Below the pieces are notes generated by a model, which did no database searches, had not been told where the DNA came from, and saw only the letters and a list, made by a program, of their open reading frames with translations. A program made the position numbers and the translations under genes. Below are positions 1 through 12,254 of a stretch of DNA of 64,000 bases, one piece after another. Position 1 is the first letter of the stretch. Each line of letters begins with the position of its first letter. Source of the DNA: Anisodus tanguticus (Eukaryota > Streptophyta > Magnoliopsida > Solanales > Solanaceae); contig CM067541.1 of NCBI GenBank assembly GCA_034509755.1, forward strand, positions 26,976,501 to 27,040,500, read 5' to 3'.

Positions 1-730
1 AACCCCCTTAGTGGTAAGCGAACGTTGGAACTGTGTGGACCAACCTAGCCTAAGCTTGGGGTTACTAAAAGGGCTTCCGACCACCCTCACTTGGCTAGTT
101 CACGGGTTTGAACTTAGCAACCCCGGTCTTGACCTTGTGGAATTGGTCACCATCTCCTTGGTGTCGACTCTAGAAGTAAAACCCCCGTGTCTCTATCCTC
201 GGGCTCATCTATCGCACTTCACTACAACCACAACAACCAAACACTTAACCCAAAACCGTACCAACCAACACTTGGTGTGTGTCCTGGTTGCAACTCACTT
301 TCCGTGTTCATTCCTTATCCAAAACACTTCATTCTTTATACCACCAAATCCCACATGACTCCATAAACATTACCACCAAAGGTTCCCAACCGAAACCTCT
401 CACACAGTCCCGTCCAATCCCGACAACACCAAACAGTCCACATAACACACCTTGCAGACGACCTCACTGTTTCAGTTATGTTTCGACAATTTTCCATCAT
501 CAAACCACCAAATCCCAACCACTAAAACAACCCTTATCGTATCCACAACAGCTACACAAAACTCCTTGACCCAATTCCCTATACAACTACCCAAAATAGC
601 CATTAAACACTACATTGCCCGGCAGTAACGCCCCACCCGACAGTCCACTTTGTGTCCCATTTTCAGGTCGACCTGATTATATCCAACACCCGACCCACTT
701 ACCCACTTACACCCCTCCTTATATACATCA
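1..730 (+). repeat. 5' LTR of El1, 3' portion only
   Basis: Matches 32690-33418 (5' LTR of El2) almost base for base and ends in ATACATCA followed by a primer binding site. The missing part is roughly the first 1,025 bases, judged from the 1,755-base LTR of El2. It carries the 5'-type variants described in the findings, for example GTGGTAAG and TCTAGAAG. Confidence 0.88.
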
Positions 731-732
731 TA

Positions 733-749
733 TTGGTATCATAGTGAGG
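733..749 (+). other. Primer binding site of El1 (initiator tRNA-Met type)
   Basis: TTGGTATCATAGTGAGG lies two bases after the LTR end. It resembles TGGTATCAGAGC, the common plant tRNA-iMet primer site, with changes in the second half. Confidence 0.75.
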
Positions 750-773
750 CCATCCCATCCCCCGCTTTGATGC

Positions 774-2387
774 TATGACTCACATAGACAAAGAAGAGCT
801 AAGGAGGATCGTAAGAGACGTGTTTGCGAAAAAGTGCAAGTCTTGAAAGAAGAATTTTCGAGGCATGCCATGAATAAAAATGCCAAATCAAGGGTTGTGA
901 AAAATATTCCAAGGATTTAAAGGAAAGGTACCCCAAGGTCCTTTGTAAGGCCCACAGATGCTAAAGCAAAGGGCGGTACCTCTTTTGCCAATCCCTTGTA
1001 TCTGCAAGAAATTGAAAGGAAGGATAAAAAAAAAGGGGAGAACTTCTTTCGCTTATCCATTGTATACCCAAGAGCGTGAAGAAGTTACAAAAGGGTAGAT
1101 AAAAAAAGAAAAAAATGCTTCCAATGTCAAAAGGTAGGACACTTTGTAAGTGAATGTCCTAATTCCCGGATCATGCTTGAAGAAGAGTATAGAGAGTGTG
1201 GATTTTTCTTGTCTATTAGGGAACCCATACTACTTGAAGAACAATAAGAAATCGAGACTCCCTTACTTGATACACCGGACAAAGAGTCAAAGAAGGGAAA
1301 ATCTATAGATACTGACTTCAAGGAACTCTTGGAGGATGTATGTCTGAATGATCTTGCATCCGAAGCACCACCAATGGAAGATGGTGAACTTGCTCTTGAT
1401 TTATTTTCAAGAAGTTCATTATCTACTCACAAAGACCATGGATGCCATCCGGAAGAAACTAAGGATGTGTTATGCCAAGAACAAGAATTGTTCGGCGGAA
1501 GGTATGACCGAAAGGGCCTTAACCCATAACCAAACCCCGCATTGTTGATGCCAAGAGATGATGGGACTTGGCACGTATGTTATCGAGAGGTTGATAACCT
1601 CACCATGAAGTTCACCATTCGTATGCCAAGGTCGAAAGATATTTTTGAAGAGTTTGCAACCGGACCATCAATGATGAAAAGCATTGAACATGCTCTTGGT
1701 TTATTTCCAAGAGGTTCTTTGCCCAATCAACGAACTTACGAACACAATCCAGAAAAGGCTAAGGGAGTACAACAACGCACGTAAGAAACACTAGGCAAGG
1801 ACATTGTCTAAAAGGACTTTAGGCCGTATACGGTGCATGACTTATTGGTGCCAAAAGAACATGAGAAGTGGCACACTTGTGTTACCATCCAAGCTATCGG
1901 CAACATCATGAAAGGCAAGCTCTCTTTACCGAGGTTGAAATTTTCTTTTGAGGGATCAAGTGGAGCTAAGTGGTTCTACAAGATAGACTCGAGGAGAGAA
2001 TACCATCTGAGGGGAACACTAGAAGAAGATGAACGAAAGATGACCCTCGAGGTCGAGTTTGGTTTGAGAAAATAGTTTGTAATGCCGTTTGGATGTTAAG
2101 ACTAATGTAAACGCCATATTTTTCTCTCACGCAAGATTGAATGATGTACCGTGCCCTTATTCTATTTATGGCAAGGGATTATATCTTATGGGATCCGTGA
2201 CCCAATATGGACAACATTTTGTATCAAAACCATTAGTCTCACATTACGATCCATATTTGGCAAGAATTAAGGAAGGCGCCTAAGATAAAACTTCCGGTCC
2301 TATCTAATGGTGGAAATATTGGATCAACACTTGTTGTTGATTTTTTTTTCACATTTAGGCGACGCGAATTTGAGGACAAATTCCTTC
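774..2387 (+). pseudogene. Decayed gag-pol remnant of El1
   Basis: The reading frame starts at the ATG at 774 (MTHIDKEELRRIVRDVF) and is frameshifted after about 23 codons by a missing A compared with El2. A CCHC zinc knuckle (CFQC, then H, then C) is encoded around 1115-1160. Reverse transcriptase pieces follow: an RT-start block (DGTWHVCYREVDNLTMKFT) near 1560-1650, a linker block (AYEHNPEKAKGV in El2, TYEHNPEKAKGV here) near 1730-1780, and a second RT-start plus palm block at 1833-2075 that runs to the position of the usual MPFG motif. The catalytic YxDD, RNase H and integrase are absent. The duplicated RT start and the deletion of the gag core are shared with El2, so both predate the split of the two copies. 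Not translatable as one protein. Confidence 0.8.
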
Positions 2388-2401
2388 AAAGAATGGGAGA
2401 A
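2388..2401 (+). other. Polypurine tract of El1
   Basis: AAAGAATGGGAGAA directly precedes the 3' LTR start TGATGTAAAT. This is the expected plus-strand priming site. The last codons of the pol-derived frame overlap it. Confidence 0.75.
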
Positions 2402-3989
2402 TGATGTAAATCAACCCACGAACTTAAACTCCCAACATAAGTCGAGAAGAGCTTTACTAAGGTTGCCAATAATGACACGTCATTCTACACTTATATGCCT
2501 AAAATGGCATGGAATATGGACTGGTATTGAAGATTGGACTTGAGGTTTAAGAAGGCAACATTTTATTTCGACTTTGTGTGTAGGTCTTGGCCGAAGACCA
2601 TGTTTTCTTGTACCTTATCTTTAATTCTTAGATTAGCTTGTAGTTCTCCTTAGGACATGATGTAACGTGTAAATAACTCTTAGCTCCCACTAGGACATAG
2701 TTAATGTACCACGTAATAAAGGGACAAAGCCGAGAGGTCCTCCAAAAAGGTGACAAGGCCATGTGAAGTTGTTCAAGCCAAGGTGGAAAGGACAAGAAGG
2801 ATGACTAGGCCGAAAGTGACAAGTTGGCAAGGACAAGAATGGTCTAGAAGATAAGGCTTCCAAAAAGACAATTCATGAACCAACTTGAAGACACCAAGAA
2901 GATGAAGTGTTGGTCGAAATACTCCCTTATCCATTCGGCCAAGGCACACAAATGCAAGGAATGGAAGCTTCCAACACATTCCAAGAAGATGAGGTGGTTG
3001 GAATTATCAAGTTCATGAATATTGTTACATACGAGACAACAATTTCGGCATAGGGAAGAGGAAGGGTTGGCCGAACTCCCTTGGTCACCAAGTCAATCCA
3101 AATGTGTCCACACTAGGTGTTAGTTTGTGTCTTTTCATTTGCTTTCTAGAATAGTCTATTTTTGTACTATAAATAGAGGCCTTAGACCATTGTAAAATAT
3201 AGAGTTTGTGGATATATAAAAGTTGTGTTTTACTCAAAAGCTAAGGTATTCAACTTGTGTGGGCTTTTGGTTCTTGTGTGAGTCAAACCCCTTGGTGTAA
3301 GTTTAGCTAAGACTTGTGTGACTTAGTTGAACCTAAGCTAGGTCCCTTTGGTGCAAGTATTGATTAGGACTGCATGACCTAATCAATATCCAAGCTCGAG
3401 GAACCGCCTTAGTGGAAAGCGAACGTTAGAACTGTGTGTACCAACCTAGCCTAAGCTTTGGGTTACTAAAAGGGTTTCCGACCACCCTCACTTGGCTAGT
3501 TCACGGGCTTGTACTTAGCAACCCCAGTCTTGACCTTGTGGAATTGGTCACCATCTCCTTGGTGTCGACTCAGGCAGTAAAACCCCTGTGTCTCTATCCT
3601 TGGGCTCATCGACCGCACTTCACTACAACCACAACAACCAAACACTTAACCCAAAACCGTACCAACCAACACTTGGTGTGTGTCCGTATTGCAACTCACT
3701 TTCCGTGTTCATTCCTTATCCAAAACACTTCATTCTTTCTACCACCAGATCCCACAAGAATCCATAAACATTCCAACCAAAGGTTCCTAACCGAAACCTC
3801 CCACACAGTCCCGTCCAATCCCCACAACACCAAACAGTCCTCATAACTCACCTTATCGACGACCTCACTGTTTCAGTTCTGTTCCGACGCCTTGGCATCA
3901 TCAAACCACCAAAGCCCGACCATCAAAACAACCCTTAACATGTCCACAACAGCTCCATAAAATGCCTTGACCTAATTCCCTGTACAAGT
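2402..3989 (+). repeat. 3' LTR of El1, truncated at its 3' end
   Basis: Starts TGATGTAAATCAACCC and follows the El2 3' LTR (35088-36838) until about 3987 (CTGTACAA), after which the sequences differ abruptly. About 160 bases, including the terminal ACATCA, are missing. It carries the 3'-type variants (GTGGAAAG, CAGGCAG). The first 47 codons continue the polyprotein frame from the internal region and end at a stop near 2541. Confidence 0.85.
3168..3175 (+). promoter_or_regulatory. TATA box in the El1 3' LTR
   Basis: TATAAATA in the context ACTATAAATAGAGG, conserved at 32428 and 35846 in El2. It marks the likely U3/R boundary some 765 bases into the LTR. Confidence 0.6.
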
Positions 3990-5700
3990 AATTTGGTAAC
4001 CCGTTTCCGGAGGCAAAAATTACAAAGGACCCGGATAAGCATGCCAACTCACGGATCAAGCGTCATTCATTGTACATAAATGTTACACAAGACCCAAGTT
4101 TCCTCCAGCCTTTAATAGCCTTTATGACCTCTTAATTACCTTTTGTTGTAGCATTAATATTGATCATTGTAAAGATCATCATCTACAAAATAATACAACA
4201 TACTCTTTAAAATTTCTCTTGTTTCTTACGATTTCATACTAGTCACGGAGGCTTTATCAAGAAATAAGCACAAGGCTCAGACTAATTATTTCTTTACTTT
4301 GATTTACTATTGTTTATTATTTCAGTGTTTTGTCTAATATTATTATCAAGTCAGTCACTTAAAATCTACGTGTCCTTAATCACGTATACAAATTCAAATG
4401 TACAGTTTTACGGGTAAACATATAGTTTCTAAAAAGAATGATTATTTTGGGGACAAAGTAACCATGAATATATGTCACATAAAATGTGATAGCGTAAATA
4501 AAATATAATCACCACGTTTTGTTCTGTTTTGGTAACTTAACTGCTCTAGGATTCCCTTTATGGTTGTATCTGATTTTTCAATTTCAAAAAATGAGTAAAA
4601 CATAAAGATGAAATAGGTAGGGCCCACGTATAGTACCTTGTTGCCCATTTTATTTGATATTTTATTTACAAGGAAATGGACAAGAATAAACAAAAAGGAG
4701 AAAAAGTGAAAAAGACAAGTCTCTCTATTGAGAGGAGTATATTTAGTCGCTTTTTAACGGTTTTGGTATATATTGTACTGTTTAGTGAAGAGAAAATATA
4801 TAAGTTACTTTTCGAATTTGTTAGAAAAAATAATGTATCTTAATGTTATAGGTAATTTATCATCTCTTTTTTATACACTAAAATTTTATGGACCTCTACA
4901 AGACGAACACGATTCATGTTCTCAAACCCTAAGGTATGTCGGAGTTTCTTGAAAGTTATTCTATTCTAAACATAGATCATGCTTATAAAAAGAAACACGT
5001 ATTTCATTGAATATGCATCTCGAATATATTATTCTCATAAACTCATGTGATATTTATAAAAAAATCAAGCCATTAAATATTGTCTTTCTCAAAACCGATG
5101 TTCCTAACAATCAAATACATCGCAAGTACGCCCAAAGCATCCTACGTTTGAGAAATATACTACTAAGGGCTCTCTAATCACATAGAAAATACAAAGAGAA
5201 TAATCAGGGATAAACATAGTTGTACTTACAAATTTATTTATAAAATTTTATTTTATTTGTGGTTGCAATTTATTTTCGCACTTTAAAATTTTGTTGCAAA
5301 CACCTTTTTAGCTTTATGTGAATCAAATTTTATCTTGATTGTGAGTACATATGAACATGTGTCATTTGTATTTTTTTTCCCATTTTTTACTAATATCAAC
5401 AACAAAAAATTCAAAAACAGTTATCATCCTCACCAAAAAAAGGACTTTCTATCCTCCACCATATTCGTGATAAAATCTATCATTACGTTGAATTGCACAA
5501 CTTAAAGTCACATGCAAGATCACTTTCTAAAGCAATCAGATTACAAATTCAAGAGTTTCTAGAGAGAGAAAAATAAGAGAGTATCTCCATTCTCACAAAT
5601 ATTTTTCTACGTTTTTTACACAGTTCGTCATTTATTTGTATTAACAGTTACCGGTAACTAACTCTTACTTGTGACTTTCTCTTAGTTTGTCTTATTATAA
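3990..5700. other. AT-rich stretch without a gene
   Basis: No coding region is supported; the longest frame (minus strand, 4475-4693) has no recognised motif and lies in biased AT-rich DNA. The first 200 bases look like foreign repeat joined to the broken El1 LTR, perhaps the end of another retroelement LTR. The rest is unclassified. Confidence 0.5.
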
Positions 5701-5701
5701 A

Positions 5702-5729
5702 CTAGTTAATATATCTGTGCTTCGCGCGG
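5702..5729 (-). mobile_element. Helitron-like 3' terminus (CTAG plus hairpin)
   Basis: Read on the minus strand, a short imperfect hairpin (CCGCGCGAAGCACAG, 5715-5729) is followed by an AT-rich spacer and CTAG, then T. Helitrons end in a GC-rich hairpin about 10 bases before CTRR and insert between A and T. The two hairpin mismatches are both G-to-A on this strand, as expected from cytosine deamination. A matching 5' TC end at higher coordinates was not identified. Confidence 0.35.
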
Positions 5730-5749
5730 TTAAAAATTAAAAGAGTCAT

Positions 5750-6310
5750 TGTTAACACTCAAAAATAATTTTAGTGTTTAGCCGAATCAAGTGACAGCTA
5801 AAGGTGGAAATCTCAAAATGAGCAGACAACAGAGTTCTAAGCCAATAACCGAACTGACTCGTAGCCGAATCTATTAGTCCTATCCCTCGGCTAGAAAAGC
5901 TCCACCGGCTATTTCGGTAACCTGGCCGAATCATAATTCCGAGGAACGAATGGGACCCACACATATTTGAACGCCTCGAAGACCAAGTCAAAGCACCTTC
6001 TAGACCCCAAGAAATGGAAACAAACCGTCAACAGCTAGAAGAAGGTGCCTTCGGTCGTGCGAGAGAAAATCAAGGAGCAAAATCCGGCACCACCTCCTCA
6101 TAGTTGGCTAGTGAATTTAGTGGGCGATTTAGTGGCTAACATAGGAGGATCATGTTTTATTTCTTGTAGTATAAATGTAAGATCACTTGTACAGAATAAA
6201 CACAACACAATTACTCAAAAATCTGATTTTTACATATCTTCATTCTATCTTTATCGCATTTATTGCACTCTAGCTGTATTTATGTTTCTTACCACTTAGT
6301 TTACTCAATC
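5750..6310 (+). repeat. Probable LTR/leader of a plus-strand gypsy element
   Basis: Sits directly upstream of a plus-strand gag. It begins TGTTAACACTC and contains a TATA-like GTATAAAT near 6169-6176 followed by a T-rich leader. No second copy was found, so both edges are guesses. Confidence 0.3.
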
Positions 6311-6401
6311 ACCATCCTAACGCTTTTTGGAGTAGTTGAGAACCCATTGCTGGAAGTTAGAGTCCCGCTTCCGGCCCAAATCGCTTAGTTAAGGAATCAA
6401 T

Positions 6402-9355
6402 TTGTCAGCCGATAAAACGACAAACATTTCAAAGGGAAACAAAGTTGGAACGCCCAGCGGGACCATAGGTGATCTCATAGCGAAGCTTGATTCTCCAGGT
6501 CAGTATCATACTTGGCGTATGCGCCTAAGGTCTGGTAAGAAAATGAACCCAGAGTCCAGTTCACATCCTAAAAAGAATCCTCCTAGAAGGAACAACGAGC
6601 CAACATCTTCTTCGGGTATGCCTACATCGGTTGGTACCCCTCCACTTCCTCCATCAACCCAAGTTGTGGGTGAACTTAGTTAACCTGAAGGTCCAACTAT
6701 TATGACCACGTCTTTCATTAGACTACAGATTGACTTAGGCATCCACGGCATTATGTACCAGGTTTCCAAATAATTGGCTGATATTGTCAAACCAATGGTG
6801 CATAATGAGGTTCAGCAGGCGAGAGAATTGGAAGCCAATCGACTGCATCCAAGAGAAGGTTCGGCTAGTTTTTCCATCCCTCTGACGAGTGGCAGTCAGT
6901 ACCTACTCAAGTATAGCCGATAGCACACCTAGGAGCACAAGCCCAGTCACTTGGTAACCATTCTACTTTATGGTTGACACCAAACGCTGAGGGCAAACAA
7001 TGCCACTCGACCAAGCGAATCTGCAGTATGAACAGATCAACATGGCTCGGAGACTAGTTCAGGCATCCGGTTACCTTGGTTTGCCGCCTGTTATGCCGTA
7101 TGCTTATGCAAACAACCCTAATGTACAAGAGACCTATACTGGCCAGCCGAATTGGCAGCCGATGGCCCCTGGCTATGACCCTGCTAGGCTATCTGGTGAC
7201 GCTGTCTACCGCGGGATACCATTCCAGCAGTCACAGTCGGTACCCAATCCATACCATCCACGAAGCGCAAACTTTCTAAGAACGACTGATATCCGAGGAG
7301 AGCAAACATGGAACAATGTTCCACCTTATCCTCAAGTTCCGTTGGTTGTTCCAGGAGCTCAGGTTGCAGGCTTTGGTGGCTATGCCCAACAACAGCAATA
7401 GGGATATACCCCACCCGTTGGTAAGGGCCAACAGAATACCTACAACTTTTAAAATCCTGTTCAACAAAGGGCAGAATGGAGGCCTCCAATTCAGAACGCC
7501 TACCAGCCGGTTCCAGTTGAGAATCGGCAGGGGACATCACAACTGATGAACCCTGAAACCATTGCGAATACCATGAGGAAGTACTTTGGCATCCAACTGA
7601 AACCCTTGAACATGCCTGTTTACAGGAAGCCCTACCCCGATTGGATATATCGGGTAGCACCATTTCTAAGAGGCTTCAAAACGCCTGATTTCGCCACCTT
7701 CTCGGATGATAACGACAAATCTACCATTGAGAACATCGGTAGATTTACCGCCAAATGTGGCGAAGTTGGCCAGAACGAGTATCACAAGCTGCAGTTATTC
7801 TTATTTCTCTAACCGAAAGAACATTTGTTTGGTACTTATCCTTGGCCCCGACTCCATGCAAAGTTGGGCTGACATGAAGCGCTTTTTCCATGATAGATTT
7901 TATTGTCCCAAACCTCAAGTCATTGTAATTGATTTAACGAATCTCAAGCAGCAGGTCGATGAGTTGGCTACCGATTATATCGAGAGATTCAAAAGGAATG
8001 TTGGGAAATACACTGTACACTTCCCTGAATCAGAATGCGCCCATATGATAATCAACAACCTGCATTCTCAGCTAAGGGAGAAATTAGTGGGACAGTTCTA
8101 CTCTGACTTAAGCTAATTAGCCGAGAAGGCTAGCCAAACACAACAATATATCCAGGAGAAGGAGAAAAGAAGAGCTAACCAAAACCGAGGTTCCCATTTG
8201 GTATCCATTATTGAGGCAGATGAGTCTGACTCAGAGTCAGCCGAATACACGGCAGACACAATGGTAACCGAGATCATCAGGGGTAAGGTTTACTCTTGCC
8301 CAACCCCAAAAGTTATGAAGAGCACGGAGACAAGTTCGACTGATGACAGGGTCGGTTAATCGTTTGACATTACAAAGGCAGATCAGATCTTTGATCATCT
8401 TCTTAAAGATAAACAGATTAGGCTGCTTGATGGCCATAGGATTTCGTATGTCGAAGAACTCAAGGATAAGAAGTACTGTAAGTGGCACAATTCATATAGC
8501 CACGCTACTTCTAATTGTGTGGTCTTTAGGAAGATAATTTAAAAGGGCATCAAGGAGGGTAGGTTCAAGTTAGCCGATAAAAGCATAGTTAAAATATCTG
8601 TTGATACTGACCCCTTCCCCCACAGTATCGATATCTATGGTATCATTTGCCAAGCCAGATCAATCAAAGGACATCAAGGGTAAACAACCGATGAAAACCA
8701 TGTGGGTCTCAAAGAATCCCACCAGTAAGTAGGGGGTCACCATGACCTCTGTGTTTGATAGGCTAGGCAGCTTACGTGACATCTATAAGGACACAGACAG
8801 GTAACCAGCTAGAAGCAGTGTTTGTGGTAGCCTTATAAACCAAATCACATTTTTCGGGAATCTACAAATAGTACCTAACATTCAAAAGGGACCCAGTAGA
8901 CCTCAGGAGGAGGCTTGGGGGGCAAGCATGGCTACCAGTCGATGAGAAGCTGAGCGTTCCCCAGATAGGAGAGGAACCACTACCCATGGCTAAATAGAGG
9001 GTGGATGAGTTCAACGTGAAGGAAGGCATTTCTTCCTTACGTATAACAGTGAGGGATGAAGGTCAGATGAGATCCCGAAGAATGATTAAGCGAACCATTA
9101 ATATAGAGGAAGGAAAGTGGTTCGTCAATCAGGCTTCTGGAAAGAAATAGGCACCGCCGGGAGTCATATCCAGGACGCAGAAAAGAAAGATGCAGCGCGC
9201 CAAAGCCTTGTACAAGATGAAGCTAATGTTGCACATGATATCGAGCGTTGAGGCAGCGGATAAGAAGGAAATTCCCGAGTCTGCCGTTGCTGAGGCTATC
9301 GAGCGGGATCCTTCCATGTCGCTGGTGGGGCATGGGGTCCCTGAGTCTGCTCCCT
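6402..9355 (+). pseudogene. Decayed Ty3/gypsy gag and gag-pol linker
   Basis: Gag makes the virus-like particle of the retrotransposon. The first piece (6402-6683) is a basic, Ser/Pro-rich N-terminus. The frame at 7000-7812 has stops at 7399-7401 and near 7450 and contains the gag core entry (KPYPDWIYRVAPFLRG, then FSDDNDKSTIENIGRFT). A frameshift near 7810 moves the core into the frame at 7850-8116 (WADMKRFFHDRFYCPKPQV, then ELATDYIERFKRN), which matches the conserved gag region of plant gypsy elements. Downstream at about 8480-8520 is the Cys/His motif KKYCKWHNSYSHATSNC, typical of this gag type. Residues near 9000-9350 resemble the linker before the protease, and then the sequence changes abruptly to a minus-strand gag. 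No protease or RT is present. At least four stops or shifts are visible. Confidence 0.75.
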
Positions 9356-9844
9356 AGTCTCATACCAGGTCACAACAATATCTCTCAACCTATAGGAGGT
9401 CAACTCTACTGACTCAACATTTGTAGCATGTATAACTGGTAAGGTCTGCTGCATCCGATCTAGAAATTTTTGTGGGTCTGTATTAGGATCAGTCCTTGTG
9501 AATACTAAAGGGTCCAGGTTGATAAAGTCCAGAACACTCGCGCTTACAGCCCTATCAGCAATACCAGAGGTCCTACGCTAAGCCTGAGAGGCTACGAATT
9601 GAGTCAATAATTTCATCACACTCCGCATATCTAGATCCGGATAGGTGGAAACTGGAGGAGGGACTGGAGGTATACTATGCTCTTCTAGAGATGGTGATGG
9701 GGGTGGAGTCTTAGATGCTCGAGATATAACTTTATCCTGGTGCTCTTGTCTCTCTAGATCAGCGGGTGGTACCTGACAAGCACCCTCTCCAGCCTCCTTG
9801 TCTAACCTTCACAGAGCCTCCTATCGTCTAGTAGTAGCAGACAT
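9356..9844 (-). pseudogene. Truncated gypsy gag linked to the LTR at 10050-12246
   Basis: Starts at the complement of CAT 9842-9844 (MSATTRR) with in-frame stops after about 7 and 11 codons. A Pro/Ser-rich stretch (SKTPPPSPSLEEHSIPPVP) is followed by the diagnostic gag segment (DFINLDPLVFTRTDP, then KFLDRMQQTL and VESVELTSYRLRE). This corresponds to the N-terminal half of gag in Tekay/Del-like plant chromoviruses. It is cut at about 9356, where a plus-strand element begins. The gag differs from those of LARD-A and LARD-B although the LTR is related. Confidence 0.72.
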
Positions 9845-10030
9845 AGCTGTAAACATAACAAGATAAAGGTTAGGAGTGAATACTTATGACTCGGCTCTAT
9901 TGCACGATCTAGATTAAAAAGAAAAGTAATTATCCTAAATATCATGTAGCCTCCTGCTTATAAGTGTGGTGCACAACACTCCTATAAAAAAAACTCTACT
10001 AGATACAGCTTGCAGACTCCCTAAAATAGA

Positions 10031-10045
10031 CCTTCTTTGATACCA
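10031..10045 (-). other. Primer binding site (tRNA-Met type)
   Basis: The minus strand reads TGGTATCAAAGAAGG just inside the LTR end at 10050, close to the usual TGGTATCAGAGC. Confidence 0.7.
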
Positions 10046-10049
10046 CGTT

Positions 10050-12246
10050 TGTCACACCCAAACCTTGGGGGGGCTGCACTCAGCACTCGAGGGCCTGAGT
10101 GAACCAACCGTGGCCTTTAGGAACCTATGATACGAAAGGGCTAACAAGGCCTCCATATAACCATAACAATACAAGAATGAATGACAACCGGCAAACAGAA
10201 GAGTACCAGCACAATATATATAGATAGCCAAGGCCGACAAGGTCATAACAAAAGTACTACAATTGACAAAAGGGCTGACAAGGCCATAACAAAATATATA
10301 GACACTGTACACTAGTCTGCATGCCTCTAGGAGTAATATAATACATCAACAAGTCGGGACAGGACCCATCATACCCAAAATACCATGAATATATACAACA
10401 GTACATGTCGACTCCTGAAATGCAACTCCGGAGAAGTGGAGTGCGACAACCAACATATGAAATAGGCAACCTACTGTGGAGGAGTGCCACCCTACCTATA
10501 TGTACCTACGCGCATGAACACAGTGCGCCAGAAAAGGTGGCATCAGTACAAAATATATATTGAATATGTAAACCATGAAATATAAGTAAACAATGATGTA
10601 ATACAAAAGATATGAGTACAAAAGTCAACCTGAAACTTTTAACAAGCCTCTAAGGGCATACCCTGTTATAATCATGAATATGTATGCATGTATATAAAAA
10701 TTAAGCCACTCAACGGGGACATATAATATAATATCTAGCTGCTCTGTGGGGCAAATCATATCATAGTATATTGTACCCGGCCTCGATGAGGACTCTGTCG
10801 TACTCGGTCTTAATAGGACTCGGTAATGTCAAAACCAACTTCAATGGTGTGTGTATAAAGAGCGTACCTATCCAACTATAGTGTGGCTCGGTAATAAAAT
10901 ATATAAGTTCAATGCAAGACATACTCCCAAGGACATAACAAGCAAGGCCGGAGTGACCTATCATCGTTTTCCTCCGACTATTGTTATTGGCGCTACGTTT
11001 ATGAGTCTCATTACAACCATTATGGAACATACATAATTCAAGAGATACTATGGACTAGCAGTACCTAAGGAATAGGATCAATTTATCAAAGAAGGCTTAG
11101 CGTCATTCAATTTCAGACGATCGAATTCCATTTAAAGAAGTGATTATGTCAAGTCATGCCAAGAAGGAAAGTTGCCCTACATACCTTGTTGATAAAGCTA
11201 GTTATGTTCCGCGGAGCCTTGCACATACTATGGATGATTATCTATGTTAAACGAGGGATTTGTATCAATACCGAGTTCAAAAGTTATTAGAGATTTTATT
11301 TAAGAAATTCGTCGAACAACTTATGTGCCTGAAGTTCTAGAGTTATTCTACCATGGCCTCTTATTCAAATTAACACCATAATCATCCCTAACTCATTTCC
11401 TCAACTTCACAACCTTACCAAAATGATTCAATATCAATATTTACTCTTAATCTCAACCAACAATATCAAACAACAAGTTGACATAACTCCATGTCATAAG
11501 AGATGTTTCTTCAAGATCATATTCACCAATTTCTCAAAATTCCCAACTTACTTCCATCAATTAATCAATCCAAGTTAAGAGGAGCTAAAGGAAATAATAG
11601 GGAGATAATACCTTACCTTAAACACCAGATTGCACGATGAGACACACTTTTAATACTTGGGTCAACCTTTCACCAAAGTAGAAACAAACTAGTAAGGATG
11701 GAACTTGTTCTACGAACTATCTTTGCAAGAGTTTCACGTGATTTCTCTTTTTGCATTAAACTTAGACAAGCATGGAACACTTAGGGAGGTTTTAGAAGTT
11801 TAGTGGGTCTGTTTTGATGAGAAAATGAAGTCAAAATAACCTCTCTCAACTTAAAAGGGTCTAGCGCCGCCATACCGCCCAACTTTTAAAGTGGTTTTTA
11901 TATTTTACGGGTCGTGAAAGATCCACCGTGAAACACCTCTTCCTCCAGAAACTTTTTGTTATGTTTTATGGCGGAGGTATCAGAGTTTTATGGACCGTAA
12001 AACACAATTACGGCCATAACTCCCACCGTAAAACACAATTACGGCCATAACTCCCAATGTAAACATAGAAATTCCTCAAGTTGCGATGAAACTTATTCCC
12101 TTCGAGTCGGTTGACCTTTATACTTCTTGATATCTCCTGAACCTATCCTAATGCACCACTATCCTTACAGGAGCTCTCATCCCTTCTTCTTAACACGTAA
12201 CCTAGTTAACAACGCTTTCCAACGGGAAAAACTATAGGGTGTAACA
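10050..12246 (-). repeat. 5' LTR of a minus-strand gypsy element (LARD-type LTR family)
   Basis: On the minus strand it begins TGTTACACCC (12246 downwards) and ends GGGTGTGACA (10050). It is about 2.2 kb. Shared blocks with the LTRs at 26144, 37766, 49332 and 56357 include 'GCCTCTAAGGGCATACCCTG' near 10648 and the CGGCCTCG/ACTCGGT block near 10780-10820. No partner LTR is in the window. Confidence 0.75.
11995..12056. repeat. Two tandem 31-bp units inside the LTR
   Basis: 11995-12025 and 12026-12056 are identical copies beginning CCGTAAAACACAATTACGG. Not seen in the other LTRs of the family. Confidence 0.9.
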
Positions 12247-12254
12247 CCATATCG

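Larger units (their letters stand above)
1..3989 (+). mobile_element. El1: CRM-like Ty3/gypsy deletion derivative, truncated
   Basis: The left part of an LTR retrotransposon: last 730 bases of the 5' LTR, a primer binding site, a 1.67-kb internal region, a polypurine tract and a 3' LTR cut off at about 3989. It is colinear with the complete copy El2 at 31664-36838, which gave the borders. The internal region is far too short for an autonomous gypsy element and has no complete protease, RNase H or integrase. The clade call (CRM-like chromovirus) comes from the less deleted relative El3 at 41848-47131, whose gag resembles CRM gag. The left flank is outside the window. The right end stops inside the LTR, so no target-site duplication can be seen. 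Confidence 0.85.

Noticed and set aside
4475..4693. 72-codon minus-strand frame as a gene
   Set aside because: AT-rich, no motif, no start or splice support.
7184..7663. 159-codon minus-strand frame
   Set aside because: Shadow of the plus-strand gag, which has recognisable gag motifs in the opposite strand.
11995..12056. Tandem 31-bp repeat as a CRISPR-like or satellite array
   Set aside because: Only two adjacent units without spacers, inside a plant LTR.
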